Shown: positions 10,801 through 21,446 of the stretch, piece after piece
How positions within the stretch are numbered: the first letter of the stretch is position 1
Layout of the letters: every line of letters starts with the position of its first letter
Assembly (NCBI GenBank): GCA_019671135.1
Contig: JAHRHY010000005.1
Coordinates: forward strand, 310,001-374,000
DNA: 64,000 nucleotides
Source: Linnemannia hyalina
Lineage: Eukaryota; Mortierellomycota; Mortierellomycetes; Mortierellales; Mortierellaceae
Direction of reading: 5' to 3'
The notes under the pieces: generated by a model
What the model was told of the DNA's origin: nothing
Database searches by the model: none
Seen by the model: only the letters and a program-made list of their open reading frames with translations
Program-made: the position numbers and the translations under genes

Positions 10801-13580
10801 CTTCGCCATCATCCTCTCAGCAGCGGAGATCCAACGTCACGACGCGTATGGATGCAGGAGCCCTTGCCATCGCTGCACACCAACACCAACAGCAGCAGCA
10901 ACAGCAAAAGGGACGGAGTTCGAGAGATGGGATGGATATTGATTATTTCGGACTGAGAAAGGCGTCCTTTGATGTTCATGCGACTGCGACTACACCACCG
11001 CCATTACCGTACGAACCTCAGGGCCAGAATGTGCCGCCGTTGGATATGATCATGTCGCCGACGATGACAGGGTTCTTGATGGCTGATCCGTATCCCTCAG
11101 CGGGGACACGGTACCTCGACGGTGAGGAACAGGATTTCTCACTGTCGGATTATCAGGATGACGTCAACGCTAACCTCGAGGAATCATTGCAACAACTGGG
11201 GCGGAGGTCATCAGGATCCAACGCTGGCAGCGGCAGCAGTACGCCTAGTTCAAAACGGTACAGGGCGCCACCACCACCAATCCCTACAGATGTTGCCAAC
11301 GCATATCGCAGGACTGACGTTGGTAGTACAGGGTACGCTGATGCACCTCAGGTGCCAGTGACGCCAACAACGCCTGTAACACCTCCGGGAGTGCGGCCAA
11401 GGCGATCGATCGACAATGTGATGGATAGACAGTTCTTGGAGATGGCCAAGTTGATGTATGAGGACCATGTGGTGCCGGATCATATCCTGAAGAGCGCTAT
11501 CAGCAACAGCTCGGTCTCCTCGCCTGCTGCTGCCACACTTCAGCCACCCGTCTCTGCTGCTGACGATAGCAGTAGCAGCACCGCCACCACTAAGACGACA
11601 ACTGCACCTCCCACAACGCCGTCAGCAATAGTAACAGCCCTGTCGCCCCCGCCTTCATCACCGCCGCCACTGCATTCCTCGGCGTCTTCGCCCACCTCCT
11701 ACAGCCCATTCTCGATGAGCGCAAGCAGGACACATCCACCGCCAACCTCTCCTCTTCCACCACGACCTCGTCACGAAGACCACCCCACGCCGCTCTTTTC
11801 TCCACCACCACCCCCTCCACAGCAGCAACAGCAACAGCAACCGATGACAACGACAAGAACGCCATTGTCGCCTCAGGTTGCCTTTTCTGCTACTGCTGTC
11901 CCAGCTCGACATGAGCCTCAACCCATGCACCTCCCAGAACTCCCACAACGTATACCCATCACGCCGTCCCCTCCCAACCAACAGCAGCAGCAGCAGCAGC
12001 AGGGGCGTGTGATGACCATGACTCCACCTGCAAAATCCCCCTACCGCGTTCGGGAATCCTTTGAGACACGAATGGCCGCCCACTCCAACCCTCACACTTA
12101 CAACAACCCCCACAATCCTACCCCTTCCACAACCTCAACCGCAACCAGCACCGCAACATCCTCAGTAACCGGACGCGACGGTAACGGCGGTGGACGAGAA
12201 GGTGCAGGAAGAGAAGGGGGAGGGATCCAAGGCCCCTCAGCCCCCTCATCTCCAACATCTGCACCTTCAATCGCATCGACCACATCACCGACGATCCTGT
12301 CGGCCACGACGTTACCGAGACCATTGACACCTGCGTGGTACGAAACCAAGACAAGTTTTGCGTCGACCAATGATGTCTTGAACCATTATAATGCTGTTAC
12401 GAGGGGTGGGAGTTATCATCAAAAGCAGCAGCAGCAGCAGCAGCAGCTGATAGTTGCGGAGGAGAGGCAGAGGTTGCAGAAGCAACAGCAGCAACAGCAA
12501 CAGCAGCAGAGTCAGTTCCAGGTTGCTCCTCAGCAGCAGCAGCAGCCGTATTATTTACAACCTTCTGTGGGACCGTTAGATGAAGTGCCCCCACCATCAA
12601 ACCACCACGCGTATTACCAGCAGCAGCAACAGCAGTCGCCAGAACAAAAGCAGCAGCAACCGGGCGCGTTCTATCCCGAGTCCACACCTGCAGTCGCCAC
12701 TCCCTCGCGTCCCCAAAGCAAGCCCTCAAATGCAAGCCTCCGCCCATCCTCTGCCTCTCCAGCAGGACAGCATCAACAGCCGCGGACGCCATCCCTGGAA
12801 CCCCGTCAAGGATCAACCGACAGTTTTGGAGTCTTCCGTCGACGCTCCTCATCCGCCCATCAGCATCAGCAACAGCATAATCAACAACAGTACTATCGTC
12901 GGTCAAAGGATGAGCTCGACTTACCCATCGCATCCGCCCACCAACTCCATCACGTAGGAGACCCCAGCCTCTACCCGATCCCAACCCAACAACAGGGTCA
13001 ATTGCAGCTAGACAGGCATTCTTTTATCATGCCTTCAGAATCCATCTCGATGTACAGCACCTGGACAGGAGACCTTTCCGACGTGACCAACACCTCGGGC
13101 GAGGTCTCTGTGGGAGCCTTCCTGGACCGGAAACATGCTTCGACTATGATGTATAATCGTCGCAAGTCTGGCGAGAAGCTCGCCGGATCAGGATCTCATC
13201 TGTCGACGTCGAGTGTTGGAACCATCCACCAGGCCCTCCACGGCAGCGGCAGCGGCACCGGTACCGGTAGTGGAAGCGGCGCAGGAGGTAGTGGTCATGG
13301 AAGCGGAGGGGAAGAGATGAGGAAGAGCCAGTACTCGTTAGGATCGTTTGGGTCCCGGGCAAGTGCGGGCGCGTATTCGAATTACTCGAATCATTCTTCG
13401 GGCTCTGGAGGGGCGACGGTGTCGGGTCCGTTGTCGGAGGCCTTTGGGTCCGGGCCTGTGGTTGTGAGTGCTTCGTTGTCGTCTGTTGGACAGCCCTCTG
13501 GTAGTAGTGTACCTGGTGGTCCTGGAGCGAGTGGTATGGCCGCAGGTGCGGCGATGACTGAGAAACAGCAGCAGTTTTGA
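7804..13580 (+). CDS. seven-helix receptor-like membrane protein with giant Q-rich tail
   Basis: Coding join(7804..7816,7972..8033,8643..13580) gives 1,670 residues. Exon 1 is 13 nt; both introns have GTACGT donors. Hydrophobic helices lie at about residues 17-32, 49-70, 148-170, 191-214, 223-243, 269-291 and 317-337. N-glycosylation sequons N-F-T (about 100) and N-S-T (about 109) sit in the loop between helices 2 and 3. Basic stretches follow helix 1, helix 5 (CRRLRALER) and helix 7 (FQKRVRRVVK), which together support an outside N-terminus as in G-protein-coupled receptors. From about residue 340 the tail is disordered, Ser/Pro/Thr-rich, with many glutamine runs encoded by mixed CAG/CAA. 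There is no signal peptide, as usual for GPCRs. I cannot assign a known receptor family, so ligand and coupling are unknown. A G-alpha gene lies 11 kb away. Confidence 0.8.
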
Positions 13581-14174
13581 ATTAACTTTACGTAGCTCCT
13601 AGTCCCTCCTCCCATCGCGCCATGAGAGGTTCCTGTTCACTGTAGCCTTTATTTTTCTATACCTTTCTTATGTTCAATACCTATACCCTCCTTTCCTCCT
13701 TTCCTCCTCCCCCCCCTTCCCCCCTTACCTTATATCTTCTAATAACACAACCTCTCTCATGTTCTCGTTCAAGTTCATGTTCATGTTTATGGTTATTTTT
13801 ATTTCAGCTTTTCTCTGCACGGAAGGACCTTCCGTGTTTCGATTTGCTTTGATGTTCTGTCGTTTTCTTTTTTATTTACATGCAATAGTTGAGGGATTTG
13901 GCGCGTAGGGTCAATGCGTATGCTTCGCACCCGGTATTATTTTTATCATTTCATCAGTTTCGAGGATAATAGGGAGTCGAATTGTTCATCCCGAATGTTT
14001 TACTTCTCTCCCATTACATCCATTATACGCTTTGTCTCTTTTTTTGTGCTGGCGAGTTAAACAAAGAGGAGGTGGAAGAGGGGGGGAGGAAAGAAGGACG
14101 AAAGTTCAAAGGCCCAGAGCGAGTGAAAAATAAAATAAAAATGAGCGGCGCGTGGGTGTGCCATTGTTTTTGCG

Positions 14175-14203
<29 letters not shown>
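14175..14203. repeat. poly-T run, 29 bases
   Basis: An unbroken run of 29 T residues, the longest homopolymer in the window. Its length may be uncertain because of sequencing or assembly error. Confidence 0.9.
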
Positions 14204-14205
<2 letters not shown>

Positions 14206-17200
14206 GTTTTTGTGTCAGTTTTTGTTGGTTTGTTGTAGGCGTCGAGTAACAAAGACAGGGTGAATGCTATTTTTACTCTGTTCTTGTTGATGTTGTGCGA
14301 TCGCAGGTGTTGTACGGGGACGACAACAAAATAACGATCGAGGGGAGTACAAGAACGAGAAGAGAGCGCGAGACAGTGAGAGGTGGTTACGAGAAGGTAG
14401 GACTGGGTACTGGGAAAAAGGAGAAGAGTGATAGCACCGAACTGTACGGATAGTTGAGGTGACTTATTCGAGTGAAGGGGGATGGTTGATGGAGACCCGA
14501 GAGAGACAGGGAGAGTAATAACTGGTAAAATAGTCTGTTTAGGTGTTCCTGGAATCAGAGACCGTTAAGGTCACCTTTTTGATTGTTCATCACGCGAAGA
14601 AAAAACAAGGTTCTTTTGTGTCGTTGTTAATTTGGCATGCGGATGGAATGAAAGTAAACAACAACAACAACAACAACAACAAGGGAGGGTTTTCGTTTGA
14701 CTGACCTCTGACGAGGACAGGACAGATTGGACAACGAAGCGGGGCCAGAACTGCTTCTGGAGATGAAGGTGGAAGAAGGACGAAATCGATGAGGAATGGA
14801 TGGGTGGTTATGTAAAGGTCTGGCAAGGTAAGAGAAAGACCGAGAAGGGGAGGGGAGGGCGAGAAAGATACAAGGAGAGAGTGCTCTTGGTCACACAAAC
14901 TGAAGTACCTTTCTCAATAGAAAACAAAAGTCATTGTCGTTTTACAACAACAAAAGAAACAAAAAGAGAAACAGAGAAAGTGAAGGACATGAGAGCAAGC
15001 AGTTTTGTTTGTTGCAGTCGATGGCGAGTGAGAGGTGGTCAAGTGCATCCTTGTGTTGCATTTCTGTCTCCGAATCTGGGACAAACAAAAAGTATGGAGT
15101 GAAGGATGGGATGCATGAGAGATCTTTAAAAACAACAACCATGACAGCAACAAATAACAACAATAAGGCACGCCTGTGGGAAGAGATGAAATTGATGAGT
15201 AAGACAATCTACTCTTTTTATTATTCTCCACTCACTCCCAAAGGGCAGGCGTCTATGATGGTGGCAAAAACCTTCACGCAGCGGTTGTAAACAAAGCGTC
15301 GCCTTCTACTAATTGCATACCTTATTCACAACATATCAACAATATGGCCCAACTCCTTTTTGAAGAGAGACTGCGGCTCAGACCCTCATTATCCATGCAC
15401 CCATTCCATTGACCCCCTATTCCCTGTGTCCCTGCCCTGTGTCTCTTTCTTAGGTGCCATTCTCCTTGCCCCTATCCTTTCCTTCGGTCAATTATTGACT
15501 TTCGGAATAGGCGGTTGCAACAAAAAAAAAACGAGACTAACAAATGATGCTGCGGGGATCAAAAGGTGGGAATAAGAGTGAGATGAGAGACACAAGCAAG
15601 AACGAGAGCAACAAGGAGTAGGGAAAGAGCGAGAGAGATCTGAAAAAAGGCTTAGCAGGACAAGGTTGGGGTTGAGTTTTCTCTACAGCCCACCTCGCGC
15701 TCTCCCATACCATCCCATCCCATCCTTCCGGAAGGTTAACGCTGCTACTGTGGTAAAGCAGTCTACTTTTTTTTCAGTGATTTACTGTGTGAGCGATAGA
15801 AGTAGATCGTGCCAAGACACTCACCCCTCTTTTTCATCCATTGGCCGTTTTCCCGTTTCTGTTCGTTAAGTCGCACCCCTGTTCCCGTTCCTGTTCCTGT
15901 CCCCTGAGGCGACATCATTTTGAAAACAAAAGTTTCTAAGCCGATCTCCTCTTCCAGTTGATGCGATGGATGCAGAAGAGGACTTTGTAAATAAAAAACA
16001 ATTGACGCATGGCCCCTTTCTGTCTGTCTTACTTTCAGGGGAGGTTGAAATGCCACGCACGACGAAACAAGACTGATGACATGACCGGGGTAATGTCGGT
16101 CTATCAATTGAGGACATACACGACATACAAAAGCAAAAAAACAAGGGTCCACGCATGTCTCCTTTGTCCCGACAACAATAATGATAACAACCCGACAGAC
16201 AGGGAGATGGACTGTTGAGGTCGTATCGTGGGCTTGTGTTTATGATTCACAAAAAGAAGACATGATCGACTCAGCCGGCGTTGAAAGTGATTCCACTAGC
16301 CCATCCGTCCGCCCTTTATGCAAGCCAAGAGTTTTTCTTGCTTTCTTCGCGCTACTGACGATGATGGCTGCACGCATTCGGAAGGGCGGCTGAGTCCGTT
16401 GGGCGCGTTATTTCTAAATTCTGGCGTGTGTTCGATCGAAAAGGGGGTGAACAGAGACAGTACCAGGGGTATGAGTAAAGGAGGCTGTAGTAATGTATTG
16501 TTCTTGGTTCGATCGTAGATGGGGGTACGGTAATTGATGATGATTGACAGATCGCAGTAAAAAACAACACTTTCACTATTCTCGCACGCACTGTGAGATA
16601 CTGAAGCGACCTTTTATGTGTATTTCGGGCGTGTGCCAATGAGTGCCAATGAGCGCCAAAAAGTACTTCGAATCGTCGGTAAACCTGCCCCTTCGATCCT
16701 GTTCCCAATGCCTCGTGCGTGATAGCGTGCCTGTGCCTGTGCCTGTGTGCGTGAATATGTACGACGAATTGTGTTGTTTCCATGGAAACTTGCGAAGAAG
16801 CGAGCGAGGTGACGAGAAAGGCAGAGAGCCGAAAAAGCAAAAAAAATAAGGCTTGAAGGGGGGTAGGGATAGGCTAGCTCGTCCTTTCCAGTGTCTGTGT
16901 TCAAGTTGTTTTGTCGATGCTCATAACCAGATGAAGTTGTTAAATGCTCTCAATCCAACTTACTTTTTTCCGTGTTCCTCGTCGACCCTGGTTTGTTTCC
17001 TGTCCAGTCGTTCCTGGTAGTGTAGAGGTAGTGAACTCAGTGGAGGATGGCAGGTGAGAGCTTGCTCTCGTTTTTGTTGTTTATTGTTTATTTGGGCCAT
17101 GCCCGCCTGCCTCTGTATTGCGGTGGTCCCGCGCATTCGGAGGGAGAGGTGCGTGTTATAAACATACAACATGGATGTATTTGCCACTGGACATAAAAAA

Positions 17201-17588
17201 CGGCTAAGGGCGTAAACTACATTATGTGGCCACTGCTTCTCCTTCATATTTGTTTTATTGCCTTGTCGTTGTCGACTTTTGCCTCTTTTCTTCTTTTCTT
17301 CTCTTTTCTCTTTTGTTTTTTGTTTCTATTTCCTGTGCCTCCATCCACCACCTTCCCTTTCATCCCGACTCTCATTCCTTCTTTTTTTCTTTTTCTTTGT
17401 GTCGAGCGGGCTGTCGTGTTTTTCTCCATCTCGTCTTTCACACTCCCCTCTATCTCTTTCCCTGAGGAGCGAATTTACAACGCGTTCACAAAAAAAAAAG
17501 GCGAAGAGAAACAGCCGTCGTTCAAGGAAGAACAACAAGGATACCTCAACGAGACACCCCTTTCCACGCACGACACACCTTTCACCTT

Positions 17589-17644
17589 TTCCCCCTTTCC
17601 CCCTTTCCCCCTTTTTCTCGTAACGACCCTTCTTCTCTTCTCTT

Positions 17645-17683
<39 letters not shown>
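17589..17683 (+). repeat. CCCCCTTT, TCTTC and (TC)n tracts
   Basis: Three adjoining pyrimidine repeats: CCCCCTTT units (17589-17615), TCTTC units, and a dinucleotide TC run to 17683. They lie about 115 bases before the start of the mucin-like gene and form part of its promoter or leader. Confidence 0.85.
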
Positions 17684-17690
<7 letters not shown>

Positions 17691-17798
17691 CTTCATTCTT
17701 TTATTACTATCCATTTCTCTTCTTATTTTTGTCCACGACATCCTACCCACCTACTTAACCTAATTCCATATCCGACATCCTTTTAATACTACAACACA

Positions 17799-19778
17799 AT
17801 GGCAACGATTCCCGCAAAACCAACAACCACCGCCAAGCCGCTGCCCAAAACAACAAAACCACCTGTTGTACCCATCACCACCAAGCCGCCCGTAACGCCC
17901 ATAACTACACCCAAACCACCAGTAATCCCCATAACTACAATACCACCTATCATAACCCTTACGACTACCATCCCACCTGTCAAAACGACCACTTTTGGCA
18001 CTGGGTCTGTGATCACAGTCAAACCTATCACTACGACATCGACATCGACATCGTCTATCCTTGGAGGTGGTGGGAATAATAATAGTGTTCGTGGACAGGG
18101 ATCTGATACTGGGGGTGGCGATGGGGACGGGATGAATGCGGCGGCGATTGGTGGATTGGTAGCCGGTTTGGCGATTGTTCTTGTCGGCTCGGTTGTCGGA
18201 GGATTCATGTTACTGAAGCAGCGGCGTAAGCGGATGATGTTTGTTGGGCATGGTGCTTCTGCTTCGGGATCTTCTTCGGGGTTTGGAGGAGATGGGTACC
18301 CGGACCAGCCTGACCTGCCACGGCCACCCCGGGCTGGGTTTGCCAGAGAGGGCCGGCCGGGGAGTGGGACTTGGAGTGCGAGGAGCGGGTACAGTGGGGG
18401 CAGTAGGCCGCAATCTTCTGTTGGCCGGCAACCCTTTATGGGCAACTATAGTAATGTCTTTGACGAGAAGGGGTATCACGCTGATGCTGCGGGTCTTGGA
18501 GGTGCACGTATGAGCGTTATGGGAGGAGGACTGGGCGGTGGTTCGGGCATCGGGTATAGCAACAACATTAGCGGCGAGTCCTTTACGCAGTTACATGACG
18601 GTCGGTTTGTCGCCAATGGCCGTCGTGGCGATGGTAGCCCTGGTGGATACAATGGTGCCCCGGGTGATGTCGATAACTATACCTATGATGCTCAAGAGTA
18701 CAACGCCCATCTTCACAACAAGGAGATGTCGTCCTCCTCAGCCGCCTTCTTGCCGTCCCCGCCTTCGTCCCCCGACGGCGCCTTCCCCCCTGAAGGCATC
18801 TCGCCCACTGAAAGTACTAGCAGCGGCTCTGCTGGACTTCACGATGCCCCTGGTCAGGCCTCGGCTCCATTGATTGGTGTCGTCAATCCATCGCCCAGGG
18901 CGAGTGGATTCTACGAAAACTACAACCATGTCCCTCTTCGATCCCCCACCAGGACAAACATGAACGCACCTCCCATGTCACCCAATGGCAACTTTGTGAA
19001 CCGGTCCTCGTCCCGCGTGAGTGCTTCCATTCCTTATGCACCCGATGGACTACCCCTGTTCCCGCCTCGACCTGCCTCACAGTACCAGCATGCCAATTAT
19101 CCACAACAGCACCCTCAACAACAGCAGTATTACCCGACTTCGCCACGATCGCCACCACTTCCGCATATGGGAGGACCACCACCCGGTAACTATTACTCGC
19201 CTCGTCTGGGATCCCAGTATAACCATCACAACGGTGGCGGAGGACCCAATTTCCCACCATCACCTCATCCTTACCAGCAACAACAACAGCAACAACAACG
19301 GTACTTGCAACACCCTCACCAACAGATGTATTCGGGTCCCATGTCAACCATGACGAGCTCTAGCGTGACCGCATACGACACCGACGAGAACGGAGGAGTT
19401 CGCTCTCCGCAAAAGTATGTGGGCAATGAGGGTGGTGCGTTCGAGGAACACCATGTCTATGAGGAGATCTATGTCCAACCCCAAGAGGCCACGTCAACGA
19501 CAATGACGACGACGGCGACAGGTCATGTTAATGCTGGCGCACCCCAAGTCCTGGCGGTCGACAAGCCCGCCCATGATGCCCCCATCGCCGCCTCAGCCAC
19601 CCCTGGCGCCCCTGCTGTCTCTGTTGAGGTAGTTAATGTTCAGGACACTACCGAACCCGCAGACCTGGCGACGTTATCCCCCATCGTCCCCCAGGCAACT
19701 TCTCCATCTTCTCCACCCCCAGTGCCCCTGTCGACCAAACCCTCTGTTGGTCACTTCTCCATCTCATCCTCAACTTAA
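17799..19778 (+). CDS. mucin-like single-pass membrane protein
   Basis: A single exon encodes 659 residues. Residues 1-85 are Thr/Pro/Lys-rich with imperfect repeats of the form KPPVxPITT, suited to dense O-mannosylation. A Gly/Asp linker follows, then one hydrophobic helix at about 114-139 (GGLVAGLAIVLVGSVVGGF) and a basic stop sequence KQRRKR. The remaining 520 residues are low-complexity and Gly/Ser/Pro/Gln-rich with several Tyr residues (EEHHVYEEIYVQ). This architecture resembles fungal cell-wall stress sensors (Wsc/Mid2 type), but no WSC Cys domain is present and there is no N-terminal signal peptide, so the helix would have to act as a reverse signal-anchor. The start codon has a good context (ACACAATGG). 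An upstream exon supplying a signal peptide was looked for but not found. The specific function is unknown. Confidence 0.8.
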   Translation: MATIPAKPTTTAKPLPKTTKPPVVPITTKPPVTPITTPKPPVIPITTIPPIITLTTTIPPVKTTTFGTGSVITVKPITTTSTSTSSILGGGGNNNSVRGQGSDTGGGDGDGMNAAAIGGLVAGLAIVLVGSVVGGFMLLKQRRKRMMFVGHGASASGSSSGFGGDGYPDQPDLPRPPRAGFAREGRPGSGTWSARSGYSGGSRPQSSVGRQPFMGNYSNVFDEKGYHADAAGLGGARMSVMGGGLGGGSGIGYSNNISGESFTQLHDGRFVANGRRGDGSPGGYNGAPGDVDNYTYDAQEYNAHLHNKEMSSSSAAFLPSPPSSPDGAFPPEGISPTESTSSGSAGLHDAPGQASAPLIGVVNPSPRASGFYENYNHVPLRSPTRTNMNAPPMSPNGNFVNRSSSRVSASIPYAPDGLPLFPPRPASQYQHANYPQQHPQQQQYYPTSPRSPPLPHMGGPPPGNYYSPRLGSQYNHHNGGGGPNFPPSPHPYQQQQQQQQRYLQHPHQQMYSGPMSTMTSSSVTAYDTDENGGVRSPQKYVGNEGGAFEEHHVYEEIYVQPQEATSTTMTTTATGHVNAGAPQVLAVDKPAHDAPIAASATPGAPAVSVEVVNVQDTTEPADLATLSPIVPQATSPSSPPPVPLSTKPSVGHFSISSST

Positions 19779-19789
19779 AAAAAGAAAAA

Positions 19790-19795
19790 AATAAA
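19790..19795 (+). terminator. candidate polyadenylation signal AATAAA
   Basis: AATAAA lies 12 bases after the stop codon of the mucin-like gene in an A-rich stretch. It is very close to the stop, so the functional signal could be further downstream. Confidence 0.3.
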
Positions 19796-20012
19796 TTGGA
19801 ATAAAATCCAAAAAAGAAATATACGACCAAAGGAAGAACGTGTCTGCATTCGTGGATCCCACAGGTGAGGGAATGGAAAGACGTGTATGGCGTCCCTCGT
19901 GGAGTTGTAAACAGTATGACATTCTTTAAGTAGGTTGTTTTTATTTCAGATCGATGGCGGGCGCTCAAAGTTGATATTGACCACGAGCATGAAGAATTAA
20001 GATAAGAAGATT

Positions 20013-21161
20013 TTATTTGACACGTCTTGTTGAGCGTCTATGCGACGACGGCAACGGTCGCGTTTGCTCGATGACGCGGGTCTGGATCCACGGTGCGAGG
20101 GTCCCACATCCGACACAGTGCAGGCGGTTGCTGTAGTTGACTGTCTGGCAGTATGGGCAGACATAGTCTCGCGGGTTTGTCAGGCGGATATCGTTCCTGT
20201 ATTGTGCTGATAATAATGATGATGATGGAGTCCCTATATGCTGTTCGTGTGTTTCTCTGGCTTGGGTAGTGGTGGCAGTGTTTGGTGAGTTCCGAGAGTT
20301 GTTGTCCTGGTCCACGAGGGGGCCTGTCGGGATTGAGTTTGATTTGGGTACTGATGAGGATGAAGTAAGGGGAGTGAAAGAGGTTTGGAACCCGCATTCG
20401 AAACAGTGTCCAGCAGCGCCCTGGGGGTATTTGCGTTGTGGAGGGATGATCTCTCTCTGGAATCGCGTCAATTGCTGCTGTTGCTGCCGTTGTCTCTGCG
20501 ATCCTGCACCTACTGCTCCTGTTGTTGCTGTATTACCTGCAGCACCGTGTTGATCCGCGGATGAGAGACGATCATGTTTCTTGGAAAGGCGGACGACAGT
20601 AGACTGCTGGAGGACCGCTTGTGCATGTTCGGGAGGACGGAAATTGTGTGTCCCGCATTGCGGGCATATGAAATCTCCTGGTTGGAAGCCTGGCCTGTAG
20701 GATTTCAATAAAGATCGTTTTGACTTCCGATGCCGCTGCTGCTGCCGTTGTTCATAGGTGTTGTTGGAGGATGGTTGATTGCTATGGTTGAAGAAGGTAG
20801 TGGTGCCGGCAGCGGTGGAGGTTGGGGTTGTTGGGGTACGATTTTTGGCGAATGTGGATCGGGCTTTGGAGAGGAAGCGTAGCCGGCGGTCGAGTGTTTG
20901 TTCGAGAGGTTGAGCGACTGGGGTTGTTGGGACTGTGGTGGATGGTTGTTGTTGTTGTTGTTGTTGTTTGGGTATAGATCCTGGGAGGATATTTTTCTGG
21001 GCCTGACAAGGTGTTGTGTATGTTGATAACCTGGCCCTGCCGGGGTAGGAGGTGTGGAGACTGAGCTGATCAGCGAGTGTTCTGTGTTTGGATGCTAATG
21101 GAGTGATGCGCCTCCGTGTCCATTCCAGCACCTTTGTGGTAGTCGCTGTCCTTGCTGCCAT
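20013..21161 (-). CDS. RanBP2-type zinc-finger protein, probably mitochondrial
   Basis: A single exon encodes 382 residues from the ATG at 21161. The frame stays open upstream to 21500, but this would run across the shared promoter into the divergent gene, so the internal start is preferred. That start also gives a basic, Thr/Ser-rich N-terminus (MAARTATTTKVLEWTRRRI) resembling a mitochondrial presequence. A polyglutamine run follows. Cysteine pairs occur in FICPQCGTHNF, HCFECGF and, near the C-terminus, VCPYCQTVNYSNRLHCVGCG. The last fits the RanBP2 zinc-finger pattern C-x2-C-x3-N-x6-C-x2-C. Such fingers bind RNA or protein. No other domain is seen. Exact function is unknown; a mitochondrial RNA-related role is possible but inferred only from location signal plus finger type. 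Confidence 0.75.
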   Translation of the reverse strand: MAARTATTTKVLEWTRRRITPLASKHRTLADQLSLHTSYPGRARLSTYTTPCQAQKNILPGSIPKQQQQQQQPSTTVPTTPVAQPLEQTLDRRLRFLSKARSTFAKNRTPTTPTSTAAGTTTFFNHSNQPSSNNTYEQRQQQRHRKSKRSLLKSYRPGFQPGDFICPQCGTHNFRPPEHAQAVLQQSTVVRLSKKHDRLSSADQHGAAGNTATTGAVGAGSQRQRQQQQQLTRFQREIIPPQRKYPQGAAGHCFECGFQTSFTPLTSSSSVPKSNSIPTGPLVDQDNNSRNSPNTATTTQARETHEQHIGTPSSSLLSAQYRNDIRLTNPRDYVCPYCQTVNYSNRLHCVGCGTLAPWIQTRVIEQTRPLPSSHRRSTRRVK

Positions 21162-21446
21162 CCGCGTTGTTCCTACTGCTCCCTGGTAGTCCTTTGAAAG
21201 CTGGTTGTTGGTCGTTCGGAGTAAAGAGCGAAAGATGTCTTCTTGCAATTCGCCGTTGGTGTTGTTTGTCAAATAGTTGCCACCAGAAAGCCAGTCACTT
21301 TGACCTTTATTCCCACTTTTGGCGACAGACCCCCGGCGCGCTCCACTTAGAAAACCGCCAAGGCGTTCTTCACTTCCCTCTTCTTTTCCCTTTCTTTCCT
21401 TCACATTCCTCACGACGTCCATTCCTTGACTCCTTCCCTCCTCAAC
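21162..21446. promoter_or_regulatory. shared divergent promoter
   Basis: The start codons of the minus-strand zinc-finger gene and the plus-strand Sel1 gene are 285 bases apart and point away from each other. This interval must hold both promoters and leaders. The right half is pyrimidine-rich on the plus strand. No clear TATA box is seen for either gene. Confidence 0.65.

Larger units (their letters stand above)
13581..17798. other. intergenic, no supported gene
   Basis: These 4.2 kb hold the 3' region of the 7TM gene and the pyrimidine-rich leader of the mucin-like gene (17270-17790). Simple repeats include a T29 run, CAA repeats at 14656-14682, a GTGCCT triplet repeat near 16728 and CT repeats near 17650. 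Small frames exist on both strands but none has domain content or a coherent splice structure. Confidence 0.55.

Noticed and set aside
9826..12660. Repeated CAG/CAA blocks that could be taken for a repeat array or CRISPR
   Set aside because: They are in frame, encode glutamine, and have no constant spacer structure.
17224..17763. Hydrophobic frame that might supply a signal peptide to the mucin-like gene
   Set aside because: It is pyrimidine-rich leader sequence translated into Leu/Phe/Ser, and no acceptor AG lies between it and the gene's start.
17789..18445. Antisense frame of 218 codons over the mucin-like gene
   Set aside because: Mirror of the Thr/Pro repeat codons; no independent evidence.
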